Shown in pieces: positions 1-11,180 of a stretch of DNA of 64,000 nt. This DNA comes from Amblyornis subalaris (taxonomy: Eukaryota; Chordata; Aves; Passeriformes; Ptilonorhynchidae): contig JACAXG010000009.1 in NCBI GenBank assembly GCA_018881555.1, positions 150,589-214,588 on the forward strand, given 5' to 3'. Each line of letters begins with the position of its first letter. The stretch's first letter is position 1. The notes below the pieces were generated by a model. It worked only from the letters and a program-made list of their open reading frames with translations. It had not been told where the DNA came from and searched no databases. The translations under genes and the position numbers were made by a program.

Positions 1-86
1 AAATTCGCGATCTCCATTTCAAACGGCCCTAACTACCCGGGGAGAAAACCCCTTGACAACTTACGAAACCGTACGGGCCAACCAGA
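1..86 (-). mobile_element. Proviral leader next to a minus-strand 5' LTR (partial, cut by window edge)
   Basis: Read on the minus strand, this is the stretch just downstream of the LTR at 87-336. It starts with a primer-binding-like site (69-84) and runs off the left edge of the window. In a provirus this position holds the untranslated leader before gag. No coding frame can be judged from 68 bases. The internal part of the element, if it survives, lies to the left of base 1. Confidence 0.5.
69..84 (-). promoter_or_regulatory. Candidate retroviral primer-binding site, tRNA-Ile type
   Basis: On the minus strand this reads TGGTTGGCCCGTACGG. A primer-binding site complementary to the 3' end of tRNA-Ile would read TGGTGGCCCGTACGGGG, so the match is near-perfect except for one extra T. 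It sits two bases after a CA dinucleotide that would end the LTR, which is the expected geometry. The tRNA 3' end is from general knowledge of tRNA-Ile(AAU); the site itself is seen directly. Confidence 0.55.
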
Positions 87-336
87 TGTTGTTCTTGGGT
101 TCGAATAAACACACGGACACAGCTGTCAGGGTTCTCCAACAGGCAGAGGCCAAAAGGGAGGAAGAAGAGAGAGAGCCAGCCTCTGCCCTCATTTTATTTA
201 TATGTTTTCAAAACCCACCGTGGATTGGAGGATGGGAATACCACCTCCTGCTGTCCACTGGTTAGTAATAATGTCTATCACATAGGTTAGGAATTCATAA
301 CAATCTTTGCCGTTAGGTCAACAATTCGTGTTTACA
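87..336 (-). mobile_element. Short ERV LTR (5' LTR of a minus-strand provirus)
   Basis: Read on the minus strand, the segment begins TGTAAACACG and ends AACAACA, so it has TG...CA ends. It holds a CCAAT box (224-228), an overlapping TATA/AATAAA-like run (about 190-205) and a CT-rich stretch after it, in promoter-to-R order. A primer-binding-like site follows two bases beyond the 3' end. At about 250 bp it is short for an LTR. The outer end could instead be at 338, because TG also occurs there. The second LTR is not in the window, so no target duplication can be tested. Family is not determined. Confidence 0.5.
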
Positions 337-735
337 CAAAAGTGCGTGAGAAACTATTTCGCTGAACCAAAAACACTGCACATCTGAAGAACTGCAAAAT
401 GCAGGGCCACAGGGGACAGCACAGATGCAATACAAAACCCCTGCCTGATATGCTTTATGATATGTTCATTTTATTTCTCTCTACATGATGCATTGCTCCC
501 AGTCAAAAAGCAAAAAAAAAAAAAAAAAGAGGTACCAAAATGACTGAGAAAAAGCTTTTGTGGCCCTCTAAAGCCTCATCCTTTTTATTTCAAACCACAG
601 GTTCCATAATGACACCACCATTTAATTCCATGGAATTAATTAGTATTGGTGCTCCCAACTTGTGTTACCTCAAGCCTTTTCTCCCTTTAGTAAAACTAAT
701 TGCAGTTCCTGTCCCTGCTACCAATATCACAAGCT
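337..735. other. Unique AT-rich DNA
   Basis: No gene or recognisable repeat is seen. It contains a 17-base A run at 512-528, which could be a retroposed tail but has no recognisable element upstream. Confidence 0.5.
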
Positions 736-773
736 ATTAACTGCAGCCATTAACTGCAGCCATTAACTGCAGC
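736..773. repeat. 13-bp tandem repeat, three copies
   Basis: The unit ATTAACTGCAGCC occurs three times head to tail (736-748, 749-761 and 762-773, the last lacking one base). The copies are identical, which points to recent slippage or duplication. Each unit carries a PstI-type CTGCAG palindrome. No function is implied. Confidence 0.9.
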
Positions 774-2274
774 TTACAGAAACCACGCTGGTTTGTTCAC
801 TTCACCTGCAATCCATGAAGGATGGACCCAGGTGCATTACAACATTTTATAAAAATGTTGCAAGCAAGTTGTCAAAATATCTTTGATTTCAGTGTAATTG
901 CCTCTGCTGCCTCCCTCCAGCCACAAAGCTACTCTGCAGCCACTCACTTCAACTGCTAGTGCACCTTTGTGTTTCTGTGGATTTTCCATCCTGCACCATA
1001 GGATGGGAAAGAGGCCCATTTTTTGCTGCTATTGTTGTGGCTGATACATGCTTGAATTTTGGCCAAGGAGGAGTACAGCTGGATCTTTTATGATGTGAGT
1101 TCAATGGCAAGTGGCAAGAAGTACAAGATCTTATAATGAAAAAACGTCAGGCTCAGGACAGTCCGTAGAGTAATAATTTGTGTGGTAGCAGGGGTTTGGA
1201 GTTGTGGAGGGTGAGCCTGAATTATTACTCCCGTGTCAGGTTCACTCCAAAGGCAGTGCCCTTGGACTCAGCTGCTTCTAGACAGGGAAGTAAAAACGAG
1301 GCCCAGGGCACCCACAGTGACTGTCAAAGGAGCAAGAGAGCATTGACAGATTAAGTAAGAGTTGTTCACCTTGGGCCTCCAGAGGGAGGTGTCCTTCACA
1401 AGTGGGATTATTTTGGGAAGGACCTGGCACAGGAGAAAGGCAAAGTGCAGTGCTCTATATGGATCTGAGAACCAGTCTCAGGGGGCATATATTTATGATA
1501 GATGATACTGAAGAGAAATCAGAATTATTAGTTTGACCCAGCGCATGCAGTTCTTAATCCCTCGATCAACTGTTGCAACATCCTTTGGAACACTTAATAT
1601 GAAATCCAACTCTGGTGATGTACAAAACTGTCGCTGAATGATGTCAAATACCAAATATTTAATAAGGTTATTCTTGTGTTCTATGGGATACAGAGAAGTG
1701 ACCTATTTTTAATTCTGATTAAGGACAGAAATTGACTAATTTTCAGTGTTGCATCATTTATTAAAAATAATAAAAAATATTAAAAATCCCTTGGAAGACA
1801 AATATGGAAAATTAAAGAAGTCTGGATTAATAAACTTATCTCCGGTTAACTTAAGCTGTGCAAATCCTTTAGATGAAACACTGAAATATTTTTGAGACAC
1901 TATGTGGTGTCAGCATCAGATTTTTCAGAACCTGATTTTCACATTACAGATGTGTCAGCGTAAGTATGGATGTGCTAATCATTCTGGTATTATTAACTGC
2001 TTGGTAAAATGTCTCATTAGCATGGGGAGATACTGATTAATAATTTGCCATATTCTAATTGTTCCTTTCTGTCTCAGTTTTGAGACAAATTTAAGAGAGG
2101 ACTCTCTGGAATGAATCCTCCTCTCCAAAAGGCTTCCAACAATCCCCTTCCACCAATAGGGAATGAATACTAGTAGATCAAAGTGAAAAAGCCCCTAGTT
2201 CATTAACAAAGAGAATGCCCACCCACAAGGCAAGGGAAAAAAAGGTAAATAATTGTTAACCACTAAACCGTCAG
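774..2274. other. Unique DNA, no gene seen
   Basis: Composition moves from mixed to AT-rich (especially 1600-2060). Only short random-looking frames are present. No LTR ends or CR1 motifs were recognised. Confidence 0.5.
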
Positions 2275-2900
2275 AACGCACTTTCCCACCCCACCACCCC
2301 CCAGAAACAAAGACCCAAAAAATGTCTGGAGATATAGGGACGGTGCTGGAGGAATGCCCCTTTCCCAACACGTGGTCCAAGATGGTGCTGGCTTTTCATG
2401 CTGAGAGAAGCAGAATCCCTACGGAGGAATTCCAGCAGCAGGGGAAAACCCTAGTGGCTACCTGGTGTCNACCTTTTTTGCTCACGGCAGTCACGGCAGA
2501 TGAAGCAGCTGGGCTGGAGCCTTTCTGTGTGCTTTCTCTCCCTGGCTTGGCTCCGTGGGGTGGAGCAGCTCCACTCCTGCTGATCCTGCTCCCACTGGCT
2601 CTCAGAGAGGCAGCCTGTTCAGTTCAGCTCAAGGCAGCCAAAAAAAAAAAATACTACTCCAGTTTCTCCAAGCCAGGGAAGGGAAAAATTTTTTCTCTGG
2701 GCCAAAAGCCAAGTCAGCCAAGCAGAGAAACCACACTGCACAGCGCTGCAGGAATCACACTGCACAAAGCCACACACTCCGATCCTGACTGGAAGAGAGA
2801 GAGCAACTCCTGGCCCTGCCCCTTCCAGGGTCCTGGCTGGGCTCTTGGGCATTGCAATACTCCCAAGCTGGGAAGGGGGGAGGGGTAGGGTAGAAAGAGA
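2275..2900. other. GC-rich island, possibly ERV/LTR-derived
   Basis: This block is markedly richer in G and C than its flanks and reads open for 211 codons on the plus strand (2253-2888) and 111 codons on the minus strand, across one ambiguous base at 2470. Such mirror-image open frames are usual for GC-rich DNA lacking stop triplets and do not show coding. The peptides have no domain I recognise. The composition and phrases such as a cag-rich, CT-rich body resemble passerine LTR bodies, but I could not find TG...CA ends or a target duplication. It might instead be a CpG-poor remnant of another repeat or simply unique DNA. Confidence 0.3.
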
Positions 2901-5326
2901 AAACAATAACAATTTTTGGGCACAATCTGGATGTGGGATAATGATTCCCAACACACTTTCTCACCCTTCCCTCTTTTTTTTAAAAGAAATACATAATTAT
3001 AAGCATTTAGGAAATAACTTGCATGGTGTCGAAAAATCTACCTCATCATTTTGATCCATCCAACTTTTCTGAAGTGCTCAGTTTATGCAAAGTGCTGAGA
3101 ATTAAGGTGGGTATGGAAATAGCTGCTCTATGACATTGCAGCAGTGCAGAAGTTGCACATACCACGCACACCATAGTTCTGCTCCAGGTGGAGAGTATTA
3201 AGTTGCCCCAAGAAATTGCTTCTGTGCTTTGAGTTACTCTTCTACTTTTATTATTTTTTTGTCTGAAAAATGTGTGGAAATGGGGACAGGGAGGAAGCAA
3301 AAATGTCAATGTGTTCTTGTGCTTGCTTATAAATGACACTTCCCAGAGTGCTGCATTTGCATCCATGTGCATATATAATCTTGTAACAGCTTCACTAGAA
3401 TAGCACTATTAACTAGCCTCTCATCTTTCAGGGCTCTTATACACTATGTGAAATGCCAGACACAAGGAATTTACAACACTCATTCAGAAAAATTTGATTC
3501 AGAAGAAGAGAGAGACTTCCAGCACTCAAACTGACTACTTGGGCAAGGGTAGGGAGGCAAGTAAGGTTAGTTGACTCTTCATGGAAGGCTGACTGGTTGC
3601 AGGTTGTCTTACTCTCAAGAAAGCTGGCACTGGTCAGCTCTGTGAGTGAAAAAATGAATCTCAGCATTTTGGAGTAGGAAATTTACCCTAGGTGTAAACA
3701 TCCAAACAAGTGGATGAGCTGAGGATTTGCTTCTTGTAGTTACATTGCAAATGAAGCTCGAACTACTCTCTTTCTCTTTATTCTGCCTTTTAAAACAGAA
3801 AGGAAATGGCCAGCCCTAATGATTCAAATCAAAGCTAATAACCATTATATTTACTGTCTAAGACCCCCAAAAGACCTTTTATTTAAAGAAAAAACCCAAA
3901 CAAACAGATGGGAGATTTTTCATAATCTTGCCTTAGGAATAGTGAGAGTGATTTCAGAGTATTTATCAGGTCCATTTCTTTTTTCCTTAAATTAACATTC
4001 ATTTCTGTCACAATTTTCAGGCTGGAAGCTGTTCAATGTGCTCCACAAATGTAAAATTTTTCTCCTAAAGTCTCAGAAGTCTAGTTCTCATTATTATCAC
4101 CATGGCCCTACCCTTTAACTAGCCCAAAGAGGAAGCATCTTATTTCTGAACATCCCTTTTGTAAATTTGCTGAGCACAACGTCTTAAGAAATACATGAAG
4201 GATTGCATTCTAGCTACATTTTTTTAAATTAACTGTTGTGCAAATTTTGTATTCTAGCACTGACTGAGGGTTCTGAGGTGATAATAATTCAAATCAAACT
4301 TATGAAGCAGGGAGAGTGCTTTCTGTGAACTCTGCCAGTCTCTCAATTGTTTCCTATTATTTCATCCTTCCATACTTCTCTGTGTTTCTGTGGGGTTTTT
4401 TTTGATACATCCCACATTTTCATAGTCAATCTGAAAATGTAGCAAGTGAAAATTCAGTGGAATGGAAGAACAGCTGGTGAAGAGCAGAAAAGTTAAAAGC
4501 TTCACTCACCTGTGCTTCTGCACATATTTAATCTTTGTGAAGGAATTCAGTATTGTGAGGCAAAAGAGAGACCACATGGGGGAAATACCATCCAGCACAT
4601 TTTCATCAATCACTCCCATCCCTGAGCTCTGAATGATCTGGTCATGGCTCCCTGGAACCATCCCTGTTTGCATTCAACATGTTGTGGCAGCCCATGCAGC
4701 AACAGAAAAAGGCAATTTCTGTAATATATTCATGGCTCTTTAGAAAGCCAGCACGGCCATGCTATCAAAAGAAAGAAGCAGGACCTCGGTGGGCTTCATT
4801 CTGAAGCTGAGCCACACAGGTTTAGTGGGACTTCAGTCTCTGTATTTAACTTTAACCCACTGTGCTTCATTTTCCCATAATAAAATTGGAATAGCAATTC
4901 TGCCCGTCTTTGCAGGGAGCTTTTGAGGCTTATTTTTTTAGTGAGGTTTATTGAACTGGAAAATGTCACAGTGCTACACCTTTATCCTCCACACTCCTTT
5001 TCAAATCTGCTATATCTCACAGATCACCCATGTTTACGGCTGGAATGCCAAATGTTCTTGGCTGGTTTTTTTACATTTCTTGGTGTTTTTCAATGAAGAT
5101 GTACAGAATTGCTTAGGTGAAATACCCAAAATAAATGAACAGGAGTTAACGCAATTTTATCCACCTTTCTCTCCTGTACTGTTGTTTATCTTGCATCAAA
5201 GCACTCTTGTTTCTGGCAGGGACTGTGGCTGCTTGTGCAGCATCTCACTACATGTGAGTTTATAATGTGAACAATGAATTTATGGAAAAGTTTGCATTGA
5301 ATATTTTTCATCAGGAACTTAAGGTT
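2901..5326. other. Unique AT-rich DNA, no gene seen
   Basis: A poly-T stretch and several short frames occur, none with a recognisable protein or splice context. The longest plus frame (4951-5265, 104 codons) is hydrophobic and unremarkable. The block ends at the target duplication of the next LTR. Confidence 0.5.
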
Positions 5327-6193
5327 CCCAGTGTTGCGATCTGGTTTAAACCNAGAGGAGCAAAGACAATTCTCTGCGCATAAAGCCGGAGGTGCTTAGG
5401 TTCGTAATATTCCCAAANTACAAGATTAAGACCAAACGGGATCAAATGTTGATACAAAAAAATTGATATATTTTATTTAATGGCAAAAGAGGCAAAGAGA
5501 ACAGAGGAAACTAGAGAAAAGTTAGCAAAAGCTAAGGTTACTTTAAAAGCATAGGATAGGCCACCACCACACTGTGCTACCTGTCTTGTTGCTGAGATGG
5601 AGACAGGGGGGAGTGAAGCAATTTTGAGCCTTTTTTTCTCTTCTTTCCTTCTGCTGCTTGAAGTGTGTTATCTGCCTTCTCCGATCTCTGGAGCAGTTTG
5701 GCTGGAATGCGGCCGCCCATCCTCCCAAGATGCAGGCGTGGTGTTCGATCCTTGCAGCTGAACCTTGGCCCACTCGCAGTGCTTCCACCACAGAACGTAG
5801 GAGTGGGGAGAGGGGAGTTTCCACAACTCACTCGCGACTTGGGTCCAAGGGTGCAGGATCGGTGGACAGTTCTCCTCAGGCTGGCAGCATTGGCTCCCCA
5901 AGTTCCCAGGGTGTCTCGCAGCAGGCAATGGGGGGGGGAGGGATCCAAAGGCCAGAAATTCTGCCCTTCTCCTTTCTCCTCTGCCACCGCTTTTGCACAG
6001 GTGTTACCCTCTTTTTATGGGCCTCAAGGCGGGCTGCTCACAGTCCATCCTGCACGTAGTTTTCAGATGTTCAAGAGAGATTATGATAAGCAGACACAAT
6101 GACGAAGCACTTTTTTGAAGCACTCTTTGAAGCATTCATAATGACGAAACAATTTTTGAAGCATTTCTCTTATTCTTAGTCTCTTACACCCAG
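5327..6193 (-). mobile_element. Solo LTR of an ERVL-like element with 5-bp target duplication
   Basis: The element spans 5332-6188 and is flanked by the identical 5-mers CCCAG at 5327-5331 and 6189-6193. Read on the minus strand it starts TGTAAGAGAC and ends CCAGATCGCAACA, giving TG...CA ends. Minus-strand signals are in order: a TATA-like CATAAAAAG (6011-6019), a GC-rich middle (5680-6010) and an AATAAA (5472-5477) near the 3' end. No internal region or partner LTR is present, so this is a solo LTR left by recombination. A 5-bp duplication suits the ERVL type. It shares its first ten bases and its end pattern with the LTR at 31523-32200. Open frames of 130-145 codons inside it are composition artefacts. 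Two ambiguous bases lie at 5353 and 5418. Confidence 0.85.
6104..6165. repeat. Short direct repeats inside the LTR
   Basis: The motif TTTGAAGCA recurs three times (near 6113, 6127 and 6156), with AATGACGAA occurring twice between. On the minus strand this lies in the upstream (U3) part of the LTR, where short repeats often serve as enhancer sites. That role is inferred only. Confidence 0.55.
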
Positions 6194-9100
6194 TCAAGAA
6201 AATATCCCCCTCTAGGACAGAATTTTAATGAATGCTGTTCCCAGAAATGATAAATTTAAATGTGGACTTGAGAATTTTCCCAAAGGGAAGCTTAGATGCT
6301 CTTTGGACCTTCTCTTTTTGCCTTCTCCAAGAAGGAAAAATTTTGAAGTTCAGGGGTGCACAGACCTGTTTGTTTCAGGTGTCATGGATAGCAGAGCAGG
6401 GTGCTCTTGCTGGCTGGGGCACCCTCCAGCTGTATTTGGAGCAGGACAGCACTGTCAAACAGCAGCTATGTCCCTAGTAGTCAAACTTGTCTTTAAATGC
6501 AAGCTATCACACTTCCATGAATCATTGGCTGATGTAATATGAATTGTGTTCTGTGGAAGGCAGTAAAGATGATCTTTACAGAAAATTTCTGGCCTTAAAT
6601 AATCAAATAATTGATTTTTCTACTCTTTGGGAATGCTCAGGTTGTTACTGTCATAAATAAATAGGCAAAAAGTACTTTCTTGAAGTATCCTTGTGACTGA
6701 AGTGTGAGACTTTGCCAATATACTTGAGAATAAATGCCATCCTGGTTATCATTACTGCAATAATCTGTTTGCCCAGAGAATTCCATGCTGGCTTTATTTA
6801 TAGTTTCAACATAAAAGTACATCCTCAGGTGATAGAATAACCTTTAATAGTATAATAGCTGGGAAATAAGCAGCTGAAGCCTATCGGAGACTTTGGATTC
6901 TGCCCTACATCTGGCTATTCGGTGCATGCCTGTACAGGTGGAATTGAATTTATTTTTCATTCTCTTTTGTGCTTTGATTTGCAGGCTGGAATTGTTTGTC
7001 ATAGCAATCCTGCTTATGTAGTTTATATCACTTATATTTATTTCCCAGTTGGTTGCTGTGGAAACAAATGCCATATCAAAACAAAGGGACTTCATTCCAG
7101 GTACAACAGATGCAACACGTGATCCCTTGAGAAAGGCAATGTGCTGCGAGAGGGGTTTGTCTGGCAGATGATTGATGTCCAGACTCTGCAGCTTGGCCCA
7201 TTTGTGCCCTACACAGCACTAATGACAGAGAACAAAGATTAATTTAAACCACTTCTGTGCACATTTTTTTCTTTTTTCCTGTGGACAAGTATTGTTAGGA
7301 CAGCTTAAAGTGTCCTTCAACTCTTTCCCATTGTCTTCTGACCCTTGGGAGCTGCTCTGACAAAGAGCGAGCTGTCTTTGGCATTACCTCAGCCCTGCTC
7401 CCCAGAGAGATTTATCTGCATAGAAGGGATGATCAAGGAGTCAGTTTGACTCGTTCATTGTCCTGCAGGAGAGCTTCAAAGAAAACACAGGAAGAACTGG
7501 CTTTTTTTTTTCTGAGCTGAAAAGCTGTTGTTTGGTTCTGCTGGGTACTGTTCAGCTGCTGAGACTGTGATGTAGCAATAGCTTACCCCATAGAAATGGG
7601 TCATCAGAAATTATTATTAATTCAAATAGCATAACAAATTTATCAAGTAGCTTTAGGTAGAAAGAAAGAAACATTTGAAGGAAGGCTATTCTTTCCTTCT
7701 GTTAAAAGCTGAGAAGGAAATGTACGGCATTTTCATTTCAAACTAATGATTCTTTCAAGTACAGGTAAAAATTACAAAGGGACATTCAACCAGAAAAAAA
7801 ACCAAACCAAACAAAACCGAACCAAACCAAACCAAACCAACAAAAAACCCCCAAACACCCACCCCTGCACATAAAAAGCACAATAAATGTTTTTCGTGGG
7901 ATTGGCAGATGCACTTGAGGTGACTTGGAATAATGTAATTTGGCAGGTTTGTTTCTGCCAATAAACTGAAAAAAAAAATCTTAAAGAAGAGCTTTAGTTC
8001 TTCTGCTTTTTCTTGACTTTAGTAGATCTTGTGGCAGGGTGATATTTTAAACATCTTTGAGCATGTTGTATGATAAAATCCTCCAAACTGCAATACTTTT
8101 TGCTCTGAAGCCCCTTCTCTGCCTTTCTGGTCCTCCATTCCATAACTAAAGATGCTATACTTCTAGTCCTATCCTTTGTTGACTTCACTTTTTTTTTTTT
8201 TCTTGTGGCAGGGTTTCCCTGGAGCATAAAATGCACCCTGACCAGCTGCCAGCCAGTCCTGATGCACTTAATGTGCAGCAGTTGGTCTTTTTGTTTCTTG
8301 CACAGCCTTAGCAATTAAATTTGATTAATTTTTTGAAAGACACAAGAAGTTAAATGGTTATAAATAATTATGCAAATTTTATAATTACATTTTACTTAGA
8401 GTATAAGGTCATTGAGGTAAAGGCATCCTTGTTTGTACCATGAAGTTTCACACTAGGAGGTGTTAATCAGTCATAAGGGCTTTAAATGTAACATGTAAAG
8501 ATATGATGACATAGAAGAAATATTTCTATTTTCCATAGGACAAATGAACATTAGTTACAAACTGTGAACATATAATGATCTTTCAGAATTCTCCATGCTA
8601 GTGCTTTTTTTTTTTAACGAAAAAACGGAAGGCAAAAAAAGACATTTTATGAGTAGTGAGATTTGCATTACCACTGGTCGCCTCACCAAAGAGGTCTGAC
8701 TATAGATGGATCGCAGGAGTGAAAGTGGATCTAATACAAACCTCTTATCCATCAAACCTCACGGACTGTGTTTGCAGCGGAAGAATTCAACATAATGCAG
8801 AGTGGGTGCAATTTTTAAACTGTGGAAATGCACTCTTAGAGGAGTTTGTCTACCTTTGGTGTGTGCAGTTCCTTTACATGAAATGCATTAGACCCTCAAA
8901 TTCTGTCCCTGTGGATGAGCTGGGGAAAAGTATGAACAGTTTATTTTTATTTATTGCACATAAAAATTCTTAAACGTGAACTTTATCTTTAAATTTGTCT
9001 TGGTGTGTGAGTTTTTTCCCCAACATATTTCTGAACCCCACAGGAAGATTAATAAATGAGGGAAATCATTCTAGCTCTCCCAGAGAATGACATAGCTGTA

Positions 9101-10974
9101 GTGTTTGCTTGATTGCCCCTTCTCCCCAGTCACCTGTGTTTGCTAATCTGAATAGTTGTGCTGTTCCTAATGGCTTTGTTTGGTGTTCCAGACTGATGTT
9201 GCATCAAATTATGTGCTTGTTTGTTTGTTTTCTGCAGGAGTTCTCTTGTAAATTAGCAACGGTTAATGGGGAGTTAAACCATTCTCAAACTTGACTGTCA
9301 AATTTTCAGTAGGAAAAGAAAAGGACCTTTAGTGCCAATTGGCTGTTACATAAACATACCCCAGGGATCATAGAGAATGACATGAGAGGAGTGGTGGCCA
9401 TTGGGGAACGAAGTTATTAAAAGTATTTCCTAACTAGCAAAGCACAAATCAGAGCCTTTTTTTTCCCTTTCAAAAGTAATTGCCTCCTCTCATTTCACTG
9501 GGTCATGCTATCTGATTTGTTACTGGCGTTTAGAAGCAAATATATCAACTTTTTGGTCCATAATCTCACTGTGGTGTTCCCAGTAGAATCACCGATATTG
9601 GGAGTGAGGAGGAAAGGTGAAGGTACACACAACTCTCTGGCAATTCATGACTTAAATTTTCTCGCTTGAATTACTGTGAATTGGATGAGGTACAGAATCA
9701 GCTGGAAAAGAATGTGCTAAAGACTTGTCTGAACCATTGTCTAAAGTTGTAATTGATGATCTTCATTCTCAAATGTACACAGAAATTACCTGTCTTTTAA
9801 TAACTGATTTTCTCTTGCATTTTTTGTCAGAGAGCCCAAAACATTATGAAACACTATTCCATCAGTGCTGCTGGGCCTATCCAGAGTAGAAGAGCAGCAG
9901 AAACCTCCCCTCAAACATTCTATAATCAAGAAATCTAGATATGCCTTCAGTTCTATACATAAAATATACATTGGCTGTCACAAAAGCTATGCACTGATAG
10001 TGCCATGTAACATCTAAGACTCATTTTGCAAATGGCAGGATTTGAGTGAGAGTTTGCATAAACATGTAAACTCCTCAGCCTTAAAGCAAAGAGAAAATAT
10101 AAATCCATTTGAAGGTCTATCTACTGCTGAATTAAGATCCTACCTCATATTCAGAAAAAACCCCAGGTTTTTTTAATATGAACTAATGTTTTTAGCATGT
10201 GTGCCAGGTTCACTCAAATATCTTTCTCAGCTACTGTCAGCAGCCTCAGATTATGAAGAGAAAACTGTCCTTTTACTTTCCAGTTATGAGTAAGCTGCGA
10301 CATATAGATGACATATAGATTTTCTACAGCACTGCTTCTGCAACACTGCTTCAGCTTGCTCATGCAAGTTGTAGTTTATAACAGCTTAAGATACTTATTA
10401 TATAAAGTAAACATCTAATATGTCTGTAAGGTTTAATGTTTGAAAACAGTCTTGAGTCCTGGTTTTAAATTTCTTCAGGAAAGTTTAGCAGGAACCTCTT
10501 CCTTATCTTGAGTTTAAAAAAATAGTTAAATACAATCACACAAAATGTGAGATACGTTACTTCTTCAGATTTGGCAGTTTATGCATCACTGAGAAGATTC
10601 TTTTAAAATTAGTGAATCATAGACATCATAAATTTAACATGTTTCTGCTCTAGTCTCTTCTATTGATCAGTTGAAAAAGGTTAAGTATCAGAGATTTTTC
10701 ATACAAGCCCAGATCATTGGCATGGGCTTTATAGTTGTACTTTTATTAAAGGAGCAGTTTACAGAGAATGGCATAACAACCTGAACAACCTCAAGATCAT
10801 TAACTAAGCAGTCCAGCAATTTTATTGGGGAAAAAACCCAATGACCCTGTCAGTGATCAAAATTAAGAGGTTTAAAATTGTGATAGCAACTAAAAATGTT
10901 ACAAAAATACATTGTGAACCAAATAAACAAGCAAAACCAAAGTTAAATAGTTCAACCTAATATATTTCATACTT
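6194..10974. other. Unique DNA, no gene seen
   Basis: This 4.8-kb block carries only short frames without recognisable products. It includes an A-rich simple repeat at 7793-7852 and a T run near 8190-8202. The stretch 7100-7440 is more balanced in composition than its flanks and has no repeat hallmarks, so it could be a conserved non-coding element, though that needs alignment to judge. Confidence 0.5.
7793..7852. repeat. (CCAAA)n simple repeat
   Basis: A run of CCAAA units with occasional variants, followed by a CAAAAAACCCCC tail. The reverse-strand open frame through it is low-complexity and not coding. Confidence 0.85.
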
Positions 10975-11180
10975 TGCTTTTACCAGTATGTCCATATCTT
11001 TCTTGTACTCAGTAGCCTAGGACTGGATCCAGTACTCCAGGTGTAGCCTCACCAGTGCAGAGTAAAGGGGAAGCATCACCTCCCTCGACCTGCTGGCAAC
11101 CTCCTAAAGCAGCCTGGAACAGAGTTACCTTTCTTTGCTGCCATGGTATGTTGTTGGCTTGTGTAAATGATGGCTTTTCC
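10975..11180 (-). mobile_element. CR1 LINE fragment
   Basis: The plus strand reads as the complement of the well-known avian CR1 segment: ACTGGATCCAGTACTCCAGG, then a GTAGCCTCACCAGTGCAGAG stretch, then the part about the dose of bases before 'CTGCTGGCAACC'. This is the region a few hundred bases upstream of the CR1 3' end, coding for the reverse-transcriptase C-terminus. The 3' end itself is missing. The fragment is diverged and non-functional. Boundaries are approximate. Confidence 0.75.

Noticed and set aside
2253..2888. 211-codon open frame on the plus strand
   Set aside because: It lies in GC-rich DNA that is also open on the minus strand, spans an ambiguous base, and encodes no recognisable domain.
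5658..6102. Overlapping 133- and 145-codon frames
   Set aside because: They lie entirely inside the LTR at 5332-6188 and on the strand opposite to its transcription.
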